Part shown: piece by piece, positions 50,132-59,057 of the stretch
How positions within the stretch are numbered: position 1 is the first letter of the stretch
How the letters are laid out: every line of letters begins with the position of its first letter
Source: CAZIVP01 sp964542915
GTDB taxonomy: Bacteria > Calditrichota > Calditrichia > Calditrichales > Calditrichaceae
Direction of reading: 5' to 3'
DNA: 64,000 nt
Assembly: GCA_964542915.1 (NCBI GenBank)
Contig: CAZIVP010000016.1
Location: 22,818-86,817, forward strand
The notes under the pieces: model-generated
What the model was told of the DNA's origin: nothing
The model's input: only the letters and a program-made list of their open reading frames with translations
Databases searched by the model: none
Program-made: the position numbers and the translations under genes

Positions 50132-50722
50132 ATGCCGGCACGGGCTGTCATTGGTTTGGGTAATCCCGGAAGCCAATATCGCTATACCCGTCATAACATC
50201 GGTTTTATCGTTTTAGATTATATAATTCATGATCAAAAAATCTCCTTCCGGCCGGGAAAAGGAGATTTTTATTTTTGCCGCTATCTGCAGGGAGAAGACA
50301 GTTTACTGCTTATTAAACCCACGACGTATATGAACATGAGCGGTAAAGCCGTTGAGGAGGCGATGGAGCAATTTTTACTTGATCAGGAAAATATTTTGAT
50401 CGTGTATGACGATTTCCATCTGCCGTTGGGAACGATCCGCTTCCGGGCGAAAGGAAGCGACGGAGGGCATAACGGGATTCGGTCCATTATTGAACGGCTT
50501 GAAACCCGGACGTTTGATCGACTGAAGATCGGTATCGGCAGCACGATGGATGATCCGGTTAAATATGTATTGACTACTTTCAAAAGTGCAGAGTGGCAGC
50601 GTATTATAAATATGTTACCTCATATAAAACAAGGTATTCTTACCTGGTTTAACAACGGGATTACAGAGGCGATGAACGGTTATAACCGTAACTTCATTGA
50701 GATAGACGATAACGGAGAATAA
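50132..50722 (+). CDS. pth: Peptidyl-tRNA hydrolase
   Basis: Releases tRNA from peptidyl-tRNA that has dropped off the ribosome. The 196 residues contain the family motifs IGLGNPGSQYRYTRHNIGF (with the Asn and catalytic His), the KPTTYMNMSGKAVEEAM segment, the YDDFHLPLG motif and GSDGGHNGIRSII. The catalytic His is in the TRHNIG motif. It lies 7 nt downstream of rplY, with only a weak ribosome site, so translation may be coupled. The membrane pyrophosphatase gene follows by 18 nt and may share the transcript. Firm assignment. Confidence 0.96.
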   Translation: MPARAVIGLGNPGSQYRYTRHNIGFIVLDYIIHDQKISFRPGKGDFYFCRYLQGEDSLLLIKPTTYMNMSGKAVEEAMEQFLLDQENILIVYDDFHLPLGTIRFRAKGSDGGHNGIRSIIERLETRTFDRLKIGIGSTMDDPVKYVLTTFKSAEWQRIINMLPHIKQGILTWFNNGITEAMNGYNRNFIEIDDNGE

Positions 50723-50740
50723 AAACCGAAGAGGTTGAAG

Positions 50741-52795
50741 ATGGATGTGACCATTCTAGTCATTGTATTGATCAGCAGTGTTCTGGCATTATTATATGCA
50801 CTCTGGCAAAGCCGGTGGATTGCGAAACAAGATCCCGGAAATGAACGGATGCGTGAAATCGGGCAGGCTGTCCGAGAAGGCGCAATGGCTTTTCTGGCCC
50901 GAGAGTATAAAGTGTTATCGGTTTTTGTATTAGCGGTGGCTATCTTACTGTTTATCGGAAACCTTCCCAAAAATACGGAATTGGTTGCCGTCTCTTTTAT
51001 TGTTGGCGCTTTATGCAGCGGTTTAGCCGGTTTTTTTGGGATGCGTGTGGCGACTTTAGCCAATAACCGTACCACGCATGCCGCCCGAAGTAATTTGAAT
51101 TCCGCACTCGCTGTTGCATTCAACGGAGGGTCGGTTATGGGTATGAGCGTCGTGGGACTCGGCGTTTTAGGCATTACCATATTATTCTGGATTTACGGCG
51201 GCTTTGAGGTCGGCGCTAATTTACCATTCGTTATGACCCTCATATCAGGTTTTGCCATGGGCGCGTCTTCCATAGCGCTTTTTGCCCGTGTCGGAGGCGG
51301 CATCTATACCAAAGCGGCGGATGTGGGCGCCGACCTTGTCGGCAAAGTCGAAGCCGGTATACCGGAAGATGATCCGCGTAATCCGGCAACGATTGCAGAT
51401 AACGTAGGCGATAATGTCGGCGACGTAGCCGGAATGGGCGCCGATCTGTTCGAGTCGTATGTTGGCTCGATCATAGGAGCGATGGTGCTGGCGGCGGCGG
51501 CAGGCGCAGGCAACCTGGTTATGTTACCGTTGCTTCTGGCAGGCTTTGGCATCCTGGTTTCTATTCTGGGAACCTTTTTTGTTCGTACCAAAGAGGGCGG
51601 CAATCCGCAAAACGCCCTGAACATCGGAACCTTTACAGCGGGTTTTCTGATGGTAGTACTCAGTTATTTTATCATTCAGTATATGGTGAACAGACCGGTC
51701 GATGTTTCCGGAGTAATGGTAAGCGCTCTGGATATTTTCCTGGCGACGATCGCAGGATTAATTGCCGGGATTCTCGTGGGATTGTTCACCGAGTATTTTA
51801 CGGCAGAGAGCAAAAAACCGGCACAGTATATCGCCAGGGCCAGTGAAACCGGACCGGCTACCAACATCATCGCGGGATTGGCGAATGGTATGTATTCCAC
51901 TGCCTACCCGGTTATTACCATTGCACTCGCCATTATCGTATCTTACTATTTTGCCGGATTATATGGTATTGCCATTGCAGCGTTGGGTATGCTTTCGACG
52001 ACCGGTATTCAATTGGCCGTCGATGCTTACGGACCGATTGCGGATAACGCAGGCGGCGTTGCCGAAATGGCGGAATTGCCTCCGGAAGTCCGGGAACGCA
52101 CCGATAAACTCGATGCGGTGGGCAATACAACCGCGGCTATCGGCAAAGGTTTTGCTATCGGTTCAGCGGCGTTAACGGCATTGGCCCTATTCGCCGCTTA
52201 TCGGGAAACCGTGGCCCAATCCCTCGGTATCGATCATTTGTTACTCGATATAAGTAATCCAAGCGTAATGGCCGGCTTATTGATTGGCGGCGTACTACCG
52301 TTTATATTCTCCTCTTTCGCTATGAAAGCCGTAGGCGAAGCAGCCTTTGATATGATCGAAGAAGTGCGGCGTCAGTTTAAGGAAATTAAGGGTTTGATGG
52401 AAGGAGAGACCAAAGCCGATTATGCCCGTTGTGTTGATATTGCAACAGCCGCTGCCATTAAACGTATGATAGCGCCTGGTCTGCTGGCGGTATTAACGCC
52501 GGTCTTTTTTGGGCTGATACTTGGTATGCCGCGCATGCTTGGAGGCGTTCTGGCGGGTGTAACCGTTTCAGGCGTGCTGCTGGCTATTTTTATGGCCAAT
52601 GCCGGCGGATCGTGGGATAACGGTAAGAAATATATCGAAAGTGGTCATCACGGCGGTAAAGGCTCTGAAGCCCACAAAGCGGCCGTGGTCGGCGATACGG
52701 TAGGAGATCCATTCAAGGACACAGCCGGTCCGTCGCTAAATATTTTGATTAAGTTGATGTCCGTGGTTTCGCTGGTTATCGCACCGCTCATTTAA
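50741..52795 (+). CDS. hppA: Membrane-bound ion-pumping pyrophosphatase, K+-dependent type
   Basis: A 684-residue integral-membrane pyrophosphatase that couples hydrolysis of PPi to H+ or Na+ export, saving energy in anaerobes. The signatures are clear: the substrate loop TKAADVGADLVGKVEAGIPE with DDPRNPATIADNVGDNVGD, and the second active-site DNAGGVAEMAEL. GNTTAAIGKGFAIGSAAL has alanine at the position (A460 in Carboxydothermus numbering) that marks K+-dependent enzymes; K+-independent pumps carry lysine there. Whether it pumps Na+ or H+ is not decided. About 16 helices are expected. ATG is chosen because GAGG lies 6 nt upstream; a TTG two codons earlier is less likely. The gene follows pth closely. 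It could use PPi from biosynthesis, and complements a PFK of the mixed-substrate type. Confidence 0.95.
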   Translation: MDVTILVIVLISSVLALLYALWQSRWIAKQDPGNERMREIGQAVREGAMAFLAREYKVLSVFVLAVAILLFIGNLPKNTELVAVSFIVGALCSGLAGFFGMRVATLANNRTTHAARSNLNSALAVAFNGGSVMGMSVVGLGVLGITILFWIYGGFEVGANLPFVMTLISGFAMGASSIALFARVGGGIYTKAADVGADLVGKVEAGIPEDDPRNPATIADNVGDNVGDVAGMGADLFESYVGSIIGAMVLAAAAGAGNLVMLPLLLAGFGILVSILGTFFVRTKEGGNPQNALNIGTFTAGFLMVVLSYFIIQYMVNRPVDVSGVMVSALDIFLATIAGLIAGILVGLFTEYFTAESKKPAQYIARASETGPATNIIAGLANGMYSTAYPVITIALAIIVSYYFAGLYGIAIAALGMLSTTGIQLAVDAYGPIADNAGGVAEMAELPPEVRERTDKLDAVGNTTAAIGKGFAIGSAALTALALFAAYRETVAQSLGIDHLLLDISNPSVMAGLLIGGVLPFIFSSFAMKAVGEAAFDMIEEVRRQFKEIKGLMEGETKADYARCVDIATAAAIKRMIAPGLLAVLTPVFFGLILGMPRMLGGVLAGVTVSGVLLAIFMANAGGSWDNGKKYIESGHHGGKGSEAHKAAVVGDTVGDPFKDTAGPSLNILIKLMSVVSLVIAPLI

Positions 52796-52870
52796 ACGAA
52801 CGTCGGTGCAACGGAAGCCGGTCTGGACATTGAATCTTAGACGAAGAATTTGAGGAAACCATGGAACGTA

Positions 52871-52908
52871 CCGTTTGGTATGTTCAATAAACATATAATA
52901 AACCAAAC
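52871..52908 (+). promoter_or_regulatory. Candidate structured leader of the rpsF operon
   Basis: GTTTGGT (52873) pairs with ACCAAAC (52902), and ATGTT with AACAT inside, giving a two-part 12-bp stem with a CAATA loop and a seven-nt bulge on the 3' side; CCG directly precedes the stem. S6:S18 complexes are known to bind a CCG-containing leader and repress their own operon. TATAAT at 52894 overlaps it, so the region might instead be a promoter. Confidence 0.4.
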
Positions 52909-52962
52909 CATTCATCCTGTTCTGTTGCATTAAACGGAATCGTTGAGTCCATAGGAGGTATA

Positions 52963-53454
52963 ATGGCAATTTACGAAACGATTTTTATCATCGACAGCCT
53001 CGTTCCCCCAAACGAGATTGAACAGCTGGTTCAGCGTTTTTCAACGGTGATCAGCGATCACGGCGGAAAAGTGCTTAAAGTCGACAAGTGGGGCAAACGT
53101 CGCCTTGCGTATGAGATTGAGAAAAAGCAATACGGTTATTATGCAGCCATCGAGTTCGAAGGGGAAGGCAACATTCCCAAAGAGCTGGAACACGAATACA
53201 ATTATAATGACCGTGTTATGCGGTATCTGACTTACCGCTATGATAAAAATAAACTTAAAATGATGGCGGAAGCAGAGAAAAAGGAAAAAGCGCCGCGCAA
53301 GGAGCCTGTCGGAGAAAAACAAACCGAGGTAAAAGAAGAAGCGAAACCGGTGGACGAATCGCAAAAAGATGAAACACCCGAACAGGGCGATCAAGAGGCG
53401 CCAAACGAAAAAATGAAAGAAGAAGATAAAGAAGAGGGCAAAGATCATGCTTAG
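52963..53454 (+). CDS. rpsF: 30S ribosomal protein bS6 with long charged C-terminal extension
   Basis: The small-subunit protein that pairs with bS18 on the platform of the 30S subunit. Residues 1-95 are the ferredoxin-like S6 fold: YETIFIIDSLVPPNEIEQLV, DKWGKRRLAYEIEKKQYGYY and the RVMRYLTYRYDK end. Residues about 100-163 form an unusual Lys/Glu/Pro-rich tail with a net acidic character that is not in the core fold. AGGAGGT precedes the ATG with ideal spacing. It overlaps rpsR by 8 nt. Many bacteria place ssb between rpsF and rpsR; here it is missing, as in some lineages. The upstream leader contains a candidate autoregulatory structure. Confidence 0.96.
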   Translation: MAIYETIFIIDSLVPPNEIEQLVQRFSTVISDHGGKVLKVDKWGKRRLAYEIEKKQYGYYAAIEFEGEGNIPKELEHEYNYNDRVMRYLTYRYDKNKLKMMAEAEKKEKAPRKEPVGEKQTEVKEEAKPVDESQKDETPEQGDQEAPNEKMKEEDKEEGKDHA

Positions 53455-53674
53455 AATGAGAAGAAAGCGGGTGTGTCATTTTTGTGAGTCGGGCGAAAAT
53501 TATATCGATTTTAAAGATGAACGGCGTTTAATGCGTTATCTCACCGAACAGGGTAAGATAATCCCGCGCCATACGTCGGGCACATGCGCCCGTCATCAGA
53601 GGCAATTGGCCCGGGCCGTTAAACGCGCCCGCCATCTGGCGCTTATCCCGTTTGTTACTGATTTTACCCGATAA
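53447..53674 (+). CDS. rpsR: 30S ribosomal protein bS18
   Basis: The 75-residue bS18 protein, binding partner of bS6. It starts MLRMRRKRVCHFCESG, contains the conserved basic RRLMRYLTEQGKIIPRHTSG core and a C-terminal RHQRQLARAVKRARHLALIP helix. The cysteines CHFC with the later C and H (SGTCARH) form the zinc-binding variant of S18, the C+ form, which is lost in many paralogues. It overlaps rpsF by 8 nt and lies 25 nt before rplI. Assignment firm. Confidence 0.97.
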   Translation: MLRMRRKRVCHFCESGENYIDFKDERRLMRYLTEQGKIIPRHTSGTCARHQRQLARAVKRARHLALIPFVTDFTR

Positions 53675-53699
53675 ACTGTAAAAAGCAAAGGTAATCACC

Positions 53700-54143
53700 A
53701 TGGAAATTATACTACGCCAGGATTTTGAGAATCTGGGCAAAACCGGCGAAATCGTGACGGTAAAAGAGGGCTATGCGCGCAATTATCTGATTCCGAAAGG
53801 CATTGCTTATGTCGCTTCGCCCTCCAATAAAAAACGGTTGGAAAACGATATCCGCCAGCAATCCTGGAGGCAGGAAAAAGACAAGAAGATGGCGGAAGAT
53901 CTGGCAGATAAATTGAGCAACGTTTCCTGTACCATTCCAATGCAGGTAGGCGAGGAAGATAAGCTGTTTGGTTCTGTCACTAGCCAGCATATTGCCGAAG
54001 CCCTGGATAAACAGGGATACAAAATCGATAAACGAAAGATTCAACTTAAAGACCCGATCAAATCGCTTGGCATCTACTCAGTGCCCGTGAAGCTGCATGG
54101 CGAGGTAGAGGCAACCGTTAAAGTCTGGGTCGTTAAGGAATAA
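53700..54143 (+). CDS. rplI: 50S ribosomal protein bL9
   Basis: The two-domain 23S rRNA-binding protein at the base of the L1 stalk, 147 residues. The N-terminal domain has the hallmark MEIILRQDFENLGKTGEIV and VKEGYARNYLIPKGIAYVAS; a long connecting helix (about 40-75) leads to the C-terminal domain with KLFGSVTSQHIAEAL. AAAGGT precedes the ATG. It closes the rpsF-rpsR-rplI unit, followed by a GC-rich hairpin with a short T-run. Assignment firm. Confidence 0.97.
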   Translation: MEIILRQDFENLGKTGEIVTVKEGYARNYLIPKGIAYVASPSNKKRLENDIRQQSWRQEKDKKMAEDLADKLSNVSCTIPMQVGEEDKLFGSVTSQHIAEALDKQGYKIDKRKIQLKDPIKSLGIYSVPVKLHGEVEATVKVWVVKE

Positions 54144-54158
54144 AAATTCAATCCATGC

Positions 54159-54190
54159 GGTGCGGGCGCGAAAAGCGTCCGCATCCTTTT
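54159..54190 (+). terminator. GC-rich terminator-like hairpin after rplI
   Basis: GGTGCGGGCGC (54159) pairs over 11 positions (two G-U) with GCGTCCGCATC around a GAAAA loop, followed by CTTTTAT. The T-run is short, so some read-through into priA is possible. Confidence 0.55.
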
Positions 54191-54206
54191 ATCCCGTGAT
54201 GGACAT

Positions 54207-56669
54207 ATGGCGTTTGTCGAAGTTGTTTTTAACGTGCCCGTCCACCATGCGTTTACCTATCGCGTTCCCGAAGATATAGAAAATCTACAGCCGGGTATGC
54301 GGGTGCTTGCTTCGTTTGGTAAACGTACCCTTACCGGAATTGTCGTAAACATTTCGGATACCACCGATCTGAAATCCACTAAACCCATCCTCGATGTTCT
54401 TGATGAGAAGCCGCTGATTAACAGGGAAATGCTTGAGCTTACACACTGGATAGCTGATTACTATTTCAGCAGTTGGGGGCAGGCTTTGCAGTTGGCGCTG
54501 CCCCGCGGTATCGATAGCGAAGAAAAAGACATCATCCATCTTATTGATCCGGACGGCGACGAAAAATTAACGGAAAAGCAACGCGAACTCTACCATATTA
54601 TTGGCGCTCAACCCGGTAACACCATCGATTTCTATCGACGCAAATTTGGTCAATCCAATTTTTATTATTTCTTGAACCGGCTTGAAGAAAAAGCATTGAT
54701 CGAACGTCAACGTATTCGCCGGGATGCACGAGTGAGTGAGCGTATTCGCAAGTTCGTCGTTGTTGCCGAAAATTACGAACAGCATAAGAACAACTACGAA
54801 GATTATCTCAAATATATCATACGTCGTCCCGAAATTGATGCGTATATGATGCGTCGCCGCAACAAAGCTGTTCTGATGTCTGAATTTCTGAAGGAAACCG
54901 GTATGGCTTCGGCGACCCTCAAGAAAATGGATCGCTATAATTTGTGCGATATCGTCGAAATGGCCGAGGAACGCCAACCTCAGTTTAACTACAACACAGG
55001 CATTATGCAGGTTGCCATCCAACTGAATGCAGAACAGAAAGAGGTTATCGATACGATCGGGCGCCGTTTGAAGGAGCCGCGATTTCAGCCCTATTTATTG
55101 CACGGTGTGACCGGCAGCGGCAAAACACAGGTGTATATTGAGATTTTGAAAGGGGTGTTGAAACAGGGCAAAACGGCGATTATTCTAATTCCTGAAATTG
55201 CGTTAACGCCGCAGACGGTGCATCGCTTTAAATCTACATTCTCCGAAAAGATCGCCGTATTTCACAGTCGAATGTCATTAGGGGAGCGTTTCGACGCCTG
55301 GATGGGGTGTTACAACCAACAGGTAAAAATCGTAGTGGGGCCACGATCGGCCTTGTTTGTTCCGTTAAAACACCTCGGGTTAATTGTGGTAGATGAAGAG
55401 CACGAGACGACGTACAAGCAAACCGATAACGCCCCCCGTTATCATGCACGTGATACCGCGGTATTCAGAGCGAAGATCAATGATGCACTTATAATACTGG
55501 GTTCGGCAACGCCGAGTTTGGAATCATACTATAATACCCGCAAAGAAAAATACCATCTGTTACCTATTCGTAACCGCGTCAAAAATATTAAAATGCCTTA
55601 TGTGACTATCGTCGACATGCGCAAGAATCGTTATAAGAAAAGCGATAACGATAAAGCGCTTACACTTTTTTCCGAAAAGTTAGTGGACAAGATCGATCAA
55701 CGATTACAAAACAACGAACAGGTTATTCTTTTGCAGAACCGCCGCGGTTACTCTTCGTTCATGCAATGCAAACGCTGCGGCTATATTGCGGTTTGTCCCA
55801 ATTGTGATGTATCGCTGACGTACCATTCCTATAATGAGATGTTGCAGTGCCATTTTTGCGGATACCGGCAGCATGTTTATTACGAATGTCCTAATTGCAA
55901 TGGCGAGCAAATCGTATATAAAGGCGTGGGCACCCAACGCATTCAGAAAGAGTTGAACTCGTTATTTCCAAAAGCTCGAATCCTGCGCATGGATCAGGAT
56001 ACCACCCGCGGTAAAAACCGCCATGATCAAATTTTGAATTCATTTTCAGAGGGTCGCGCCGACATATTACTGGGTACTCAAATGATCGCCAAAGGGCTGG
56101 ATTTCGCGAACGTTACCCTGGTTGGGGTTGTTTCTGCCGATGTGGGTTTGGCCATACCGGATTTCCGGGCGCCGGAGCGCGTCTTCCAACTTTTAACGCA
56201 AGTAGCCGGACGTTCAGGACGCGGAGACAAGAGCGGAGAAGTCATTATTCAGAGTTATCAGTATGCGCATTACGCCATACAGTATGCACGCGAACATGAT
56301 TATGTAGGCTTCTATATGGAAGAAATGCGCCATCGTAAGGACTATAAATATCCACCCTATCAAAGACTTATTCAGATTTTATTTACTTCCGACAAAATGA
56401 GTCATATTATTAACACGGCGCGTAATTTTGCCCTCAATATCAATAAGCGCGGGCGTGCCTATTGTGAAGTCATCGGTCCCTCGCCGACGGTCATCCCCAA
56501 AATAAAAAACATGTTTCGCTGGCAGCTCATGCTTCGTTTGAATCAAAAAAAAGACCCACAAGGCCGAAATACCAAGGCGTTGCTAAAGCAACTCATTTTT
56601 TCCGGAAACAACCTGATTGAAGGAAATACGCGGATTGCCGTGGACGTTGATCCGATCCTCATGCATTAA
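54207..56669 (+). CDS. priA: Primosomal protein N' (replication restart helicase PriA)
   Basis: A superfamily 2 helicase that recognises stalled forks and reloads the replicative helicase. The 820 residues contain the N-terminal 3'-DNA-binding domain (VEVVFNVPVHHAFTYRVPE), a winged-helix region, the helicase core with Walker A HGVTGSGKTQVY and DEEH box VVDEEHETTYKQ, and the PriA-specific zinc cluster of eight cysteines in CKRCGYIAVCPNC, CHFCGY and CPNC segments. The late helicase motifs GTQMIAKGLDFANVTLVG and QVAGRSGRGDKSGEV and a C-terminal domain complete the protein. Length is somewhat over the E. coli enzyme (732). The ribosome site is weak. It lies 63 nt after rplI. Assignment firm. Confidence 0.95.
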   Translation: MAFVEVVFNVPVHHAFTYRVPEDIENLQPGMRVLASFGKRTLTGIVVNISDTTDLKSTKPILDVLDEKPLINREMLELTHWIADYYFSSWGQALQLALPRGIDSEEKDIIHLIDPDGDEKLTEKQRELYHIIGAQPGNTIDFYRRKFGQSNFYYFLNRLEEKALIERQRIRRDARVSERIRKFVVVAENYEQHKNNYEDYLKYIIRRPEIDAYMMRRRNKAVLMSEFLKETGMASATLKKMDRYNLCDIVEMAEERQPQFNYNTGIMQVAIQLNAEQKEVIDTIGRRLKEPRFQPYLLHGVTGSGKTQVYIEILKGVLKQGKTAIILIPEIALTPQTVHRFKSTFSEKIAVFHSRMSLGERFDAWMGCYNQQVKIVVGPRSALFVPLKHLGLIVVDEEHETTYKQTDNAPRYHARDTAVFRAKINDALIILGSATPSLESYYNTRKEKYHLLPIRNRVKNIKMPYVTIVDMRKNRYKKSDNDKALTLFSEKLVDKIDQRLQNNEQVILLQNRRGYSSFMQCKRCGYIAVCPNCDVSLTYHSYNEMLQCHFCGYRQHVYYECPNCNGEQIVYKGVGTQRIQKELNSLFPKARILRMDQDTTRGKNRHDQILNSFSEGRADILLGTQMIAKGLDFANVTLVGVVSADVGLAIPDFRAPERVFQLLTQVAGRSGRGDKSGEVIIQSYQYAHYAIQYAREHDYVGFYMEEMRHRKDYKYPPYQRLIQILFTSDKMSHIINTARNFALNINKRGRAYCEVIGPSPTVIPKIKNMFRWQLMLRLNQKKDPQGRNTKALLKQLIFSGNNLIEGNTRIAVDVDPILMH

Positions 56670-56768
56670 ATAAGTACTTGCTATCAAATGTATTCGTCGT
56701 TAAACTTTTACAATTTAAATGTAATTTTATACATTTGAAATTGCTAAGGATGACAGGGGAGCGAACCG

Positions 56769-57989
56769 TTGCATCGTAAATCTTCCAATGACCGTCTGGA
56801 AAAAAAGAAAGCTGAATCCCTTCGTATTCGTCAGTATGTGGATGAGCTGGAATCCATTCACAAACAAAACGATGAACTTAAAGAAGTACAAGAGCAATAT
56901 AAACAATTACTTAATAAGCATCAAGATTTACTGGCGGCTGTTCGGCTGCAACAGGAAATACTACATACCTTAACTACGCCTCTCATTGCTTATAATAACG
57001 CCGCCCGGCTTCAATTTTTAAATAAATCTTTTGAATCCCTTACCGGCTATACACAAAACCTTTTGTTAAATATGTCGCCAGTCGACTTATTTGCCGATTC
57101 TGAGGAAGGCGAACACATTTGCCGTAGCATTCTGGATCGTGGTGAAGTTTACCGCAATTATAAAACCTATTTGCTAACACAAAGCCGCGAGACGGCGCCT
57201 GTAACCTTTTCAAACCATTTCATGGAAAAGAGCGCGGTGGCGCTGTTCGAATTTCACCCGGTGAACGAAACGTTTGCGGGCAACGAAGGTCTCGAACGTA
57301 TGGATCGTATGGCGCTGTTAGGAGAGCTTGCGACGGGCATTGCCCATGAAATCCGAAATCCGTTGGCAGGTATTAAATCATCGGCGGAAGTCATAAAAGA
57401 AAGTTTTAGTCCGGGTGATTTTCGTAGCCCGATGGTAAGCCGCATCATCCGGGAAGTGGATCGCAGTAATCATTTGCTTAAACGATTTTTTGATTATGCC
57501 CAACCCGTTAAACCGAAATCCGAAGCAAGGCGTGTGCAACAAATAGTCGATGCGGTTGCCATGCTTTTAAAGACGCGCCTGCGTAAACAAAAAGTTCGCT
57601 TAGAGCTCCATTTACATGATGACTTACCGGAAGTTTTGGTGGATTCAGGACAGATTGAACAGGCGTTAATGAATATCATGCTGAACGCCGCAGAGGCTGT
57701 TGAACGCGACGGCGCGATTAAAATAACGACTGAATGGCAGCAAAGTGATAGTCATACACCCTCATTTTATCTGGTTATAAGTGATAACGGCTGCGGCATT
57801 GCAGCCCAAAATTTAGAGCGTATCTTCAATCCGTTCTTTACTACGAAAAGCCAGGGGATCGGCTTGGGATTATCGATAGCGATGCGTTTGATTAAAGAAA
57901 ACGGCGGGGATTTGGAGGTTCAATCTACCGAAGGTGAAGGGAGCGTATTTAAAATAAAGCTGCCGTTAGCAAAAACCGCGGGCGATTAA
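56769..57989 (+). CDS. Cytoplasmic PAS-sensor histidine kinase
   Basis: A 406-residue soluble histidine kinase. An N-terminal coiled coil (about 8-60, KKAESLRIRQYVDELESI and similar heptads) precedes a PAS domain (about 65-170) whose sensed signal is unknown, then the dimerisation/phosphoacceptor helix with H193 in TGIAHEIRNPLAG and the ATPase domain (MNIMLNAAEAVERDG N-box, ISDNGCGIAAQ, IFNPFFTTKSQGIGLGLSIA). There is no membrane segment, so it senses inside the cell or through partners such as the membrane HAMP protein encoded downstream. The start is a TTG preceded by AGGGGA. The response regulator gene begins about 20 nt after it, so the two form a cognate pair at the head of the signalling island. 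Confidence 0.93.
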   Translation: MHRKSSNDRLEKKKAESLRIRQYVDELESIHKQNDELKEVQEQYKQLLNKHQDLLAAVRLQQEILHTLTTPLIAYNNAARLQFLNKSFESLTGYTQNLLLNMSPVDLFADSEEGEHICRSILDRGEVYRNYKTYLLTQSRETAPVTFSNHFMEKSAVALFEFHPVNETFAGNEGLERMDRMALLGELATGIAHEIRNPLAGIKSSAEVIKESFSPGDFRSPMVSRIIREVDRSNHLLKRFFDYAQPVKPKSEARRVQQIVDAVAMLLKTRLRKQKVRLELHLHDDLPEVLVDSGQIEQALMNIMLNAAEAVERDGAIKITTEWQQSDSHTPSFYLVISDNGCGIAAQNLERIFNPFFTTKSQGIGLGLSIAMRLIKENGGDLEVQSTEGEGSVFKIKLPLAKTAGD

Positions 57990-58008
57990 CTCAGTTATGG
58001 GGGCAACC

Positions 58009-58374
58009 ATGCCAAAACGTGTTCTCATCGTAGATGACGAAGAAAGCGTAACTTTCAGTTTGTATCAAAGTTTTATACTTGCACAGAGCGAGTTTGAAGT
58101 AGTTACCGCATCCAGCGGCGAGGAAGCCTTGCAGAAAACGAGCAATGGTAGATTCGATTTGGTTATAACCGATATATTTATGCCCGGTATCAGCGGCTTT
58201 GAACTCATCAAGCGTATCAAGGAGCAACACCCCGACACCACTTTTTTTGTGATAACGGCCTATGGTTCCGAAGATTACCGGAAAAAAGCAGAAAACGTTG
58301 GCGCCAAGGAATATATTGAAAAACCATTCAATGTTAAGGATTTCAGACAAAAAGTATTAGATTTTCTGGAGTAA
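58009..58374 (+). CDS. Stand-alone response regulator receiver protein
   Basis: A single-domain CheY-like receiver of about 121 residues. Visible are the acidic pocket VLIVDDEESV, the phosphoacceptor D55 in LVITDIFMPG, the conserved threonine/alanine switch in FVITAYGS and the lysine of YIEKPFNVKD. There is no output domain, so it must act by protein contact. ATG is taken where GGGGG lies 5 nt upstream; an ATG four codons earlier is possible. It follows the kinase and precedes the PATAN gene by one base, with the two stop/start signals nearly overlapping. It is likely phosphorylated by the kinase and then passes the signal to the PATAN/roadblock/GTPase proteins. Confidence 0.93.
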   Translation: MPKRVLIVDDEESVTFSLYQSFILAQSEFEVVTASSGEEALQKTSNGRFDLVITDIFMPGISGFELIKRIKEQHPDTTFFVITAYGSEDYRKKAENVGAKEYIEKPFNVKDFRQKVLDFLE

Positions 58375-58375
58375 C

Positions 58376-59026
58376 ATGGCGCTGGTAGGAAATCTCAAAG
58401 ATTTAAAATTACCCAGTTTGATTCAGCTCAACTGCATGGAACGCAACACGGCAAAGCTGACCATAGAATATCGCAATCATTACGGGTTCATTTATTTTCA
58501 TAACGGCCAGGTCGTACATGCGGAATATGAACCGGATATCGGAGAACAAGCTGTGTATCGGTTATTAAGTCTGCCGGCGGGCAACTTTAAAGTTGAGATC
58601 GGTATCCGTCCGCCAACCCAATCTATTCAGACCAACTGGAATAATCTTCTGCTGGAGGGGCTGCATCACGTCGATCATCTGGAAAAACAAAACAGCGGAG
58701 ATCATAATTATGAGCATCTTTTCAATAAAATCCTGACGATTCAGGGATTAAAAAGTGCTTATATTATAAACAAGGATGGTAAGGTCGTTGCTTCAACGCC
58801 CGATGAAAATAGCAACGATCATAACATACTGGCATTTACGATTCTCGAGAGCAAATTACTTGGAGACCGTTTATCGGTCGAGTTACCCGAATTCATATGT
58901 CTTTCTTTAAATGAAGAACGACTTATTATAACGCCCTATAATCAGCTTTATTTAGTCTTACGCACTCAGCCAAAAGAAAAGGCTGAGATTATTCTGCCTT
59001 TAATCAAAGAGGCTAAACAGGGCTGA
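58376..59026 (+). CDS. PATAN-domain (DUF4388) protein with roadblock-like C-terminal half
   Basis: A 216-residue cytoplasmic protein. Residues 1-80 form a PATAN/DUF4388 domain: MALVGNLKDLKLPSLIQL, then FIYFHNGQVVHAEYEPDIGE and AVYRLLSLPAGNFKVE, the classical order. The second half (about 105-215) has roadblock/LC7-like features: LTIQGLKSAYIINKDGKVVA and a strand-turn-strand with LYLVLRTQPKEKAEIILP. PATAN proteins are adapters in gliding and polarity signalling, for instance those bound by receiver domains. It starts one base after the response-regulator stop codon, so the two are almost certainly co-translated. Its role is inferred as the effector that links receiver phosphorylation to the GTPase. 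Confidence 0.8.
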   Translation: MALVGNLKDLKLPSLIQLNCMERNTAKLTIEYRNHYGFIYFHNGQVVHAEYEPDIGEQAVYRLLSLPAGNFKVEIGIRPPTQSIQTNWNNLLLEGLHHVDHLEKQNSGDHNYEHLFNKILTIQGLKSAYIINKDGKVVASTPDENSNDHNILAFTILESKLLGDRLSVELPEFICLSLNEERLIITPYNQLYLVLRTQPKEKAEIILPLIKEAKQG

Positions 59027-59057
59027 GAAACAATCATTCGTTTTTGAAGGGTATGGA

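Noticed and set aside
49893..50141. Minus-strand serine-rich open frame opposite the rplY tail
   Set aside because: Complement of the Glu-rich codons of bL25 gives artificial serine runs.
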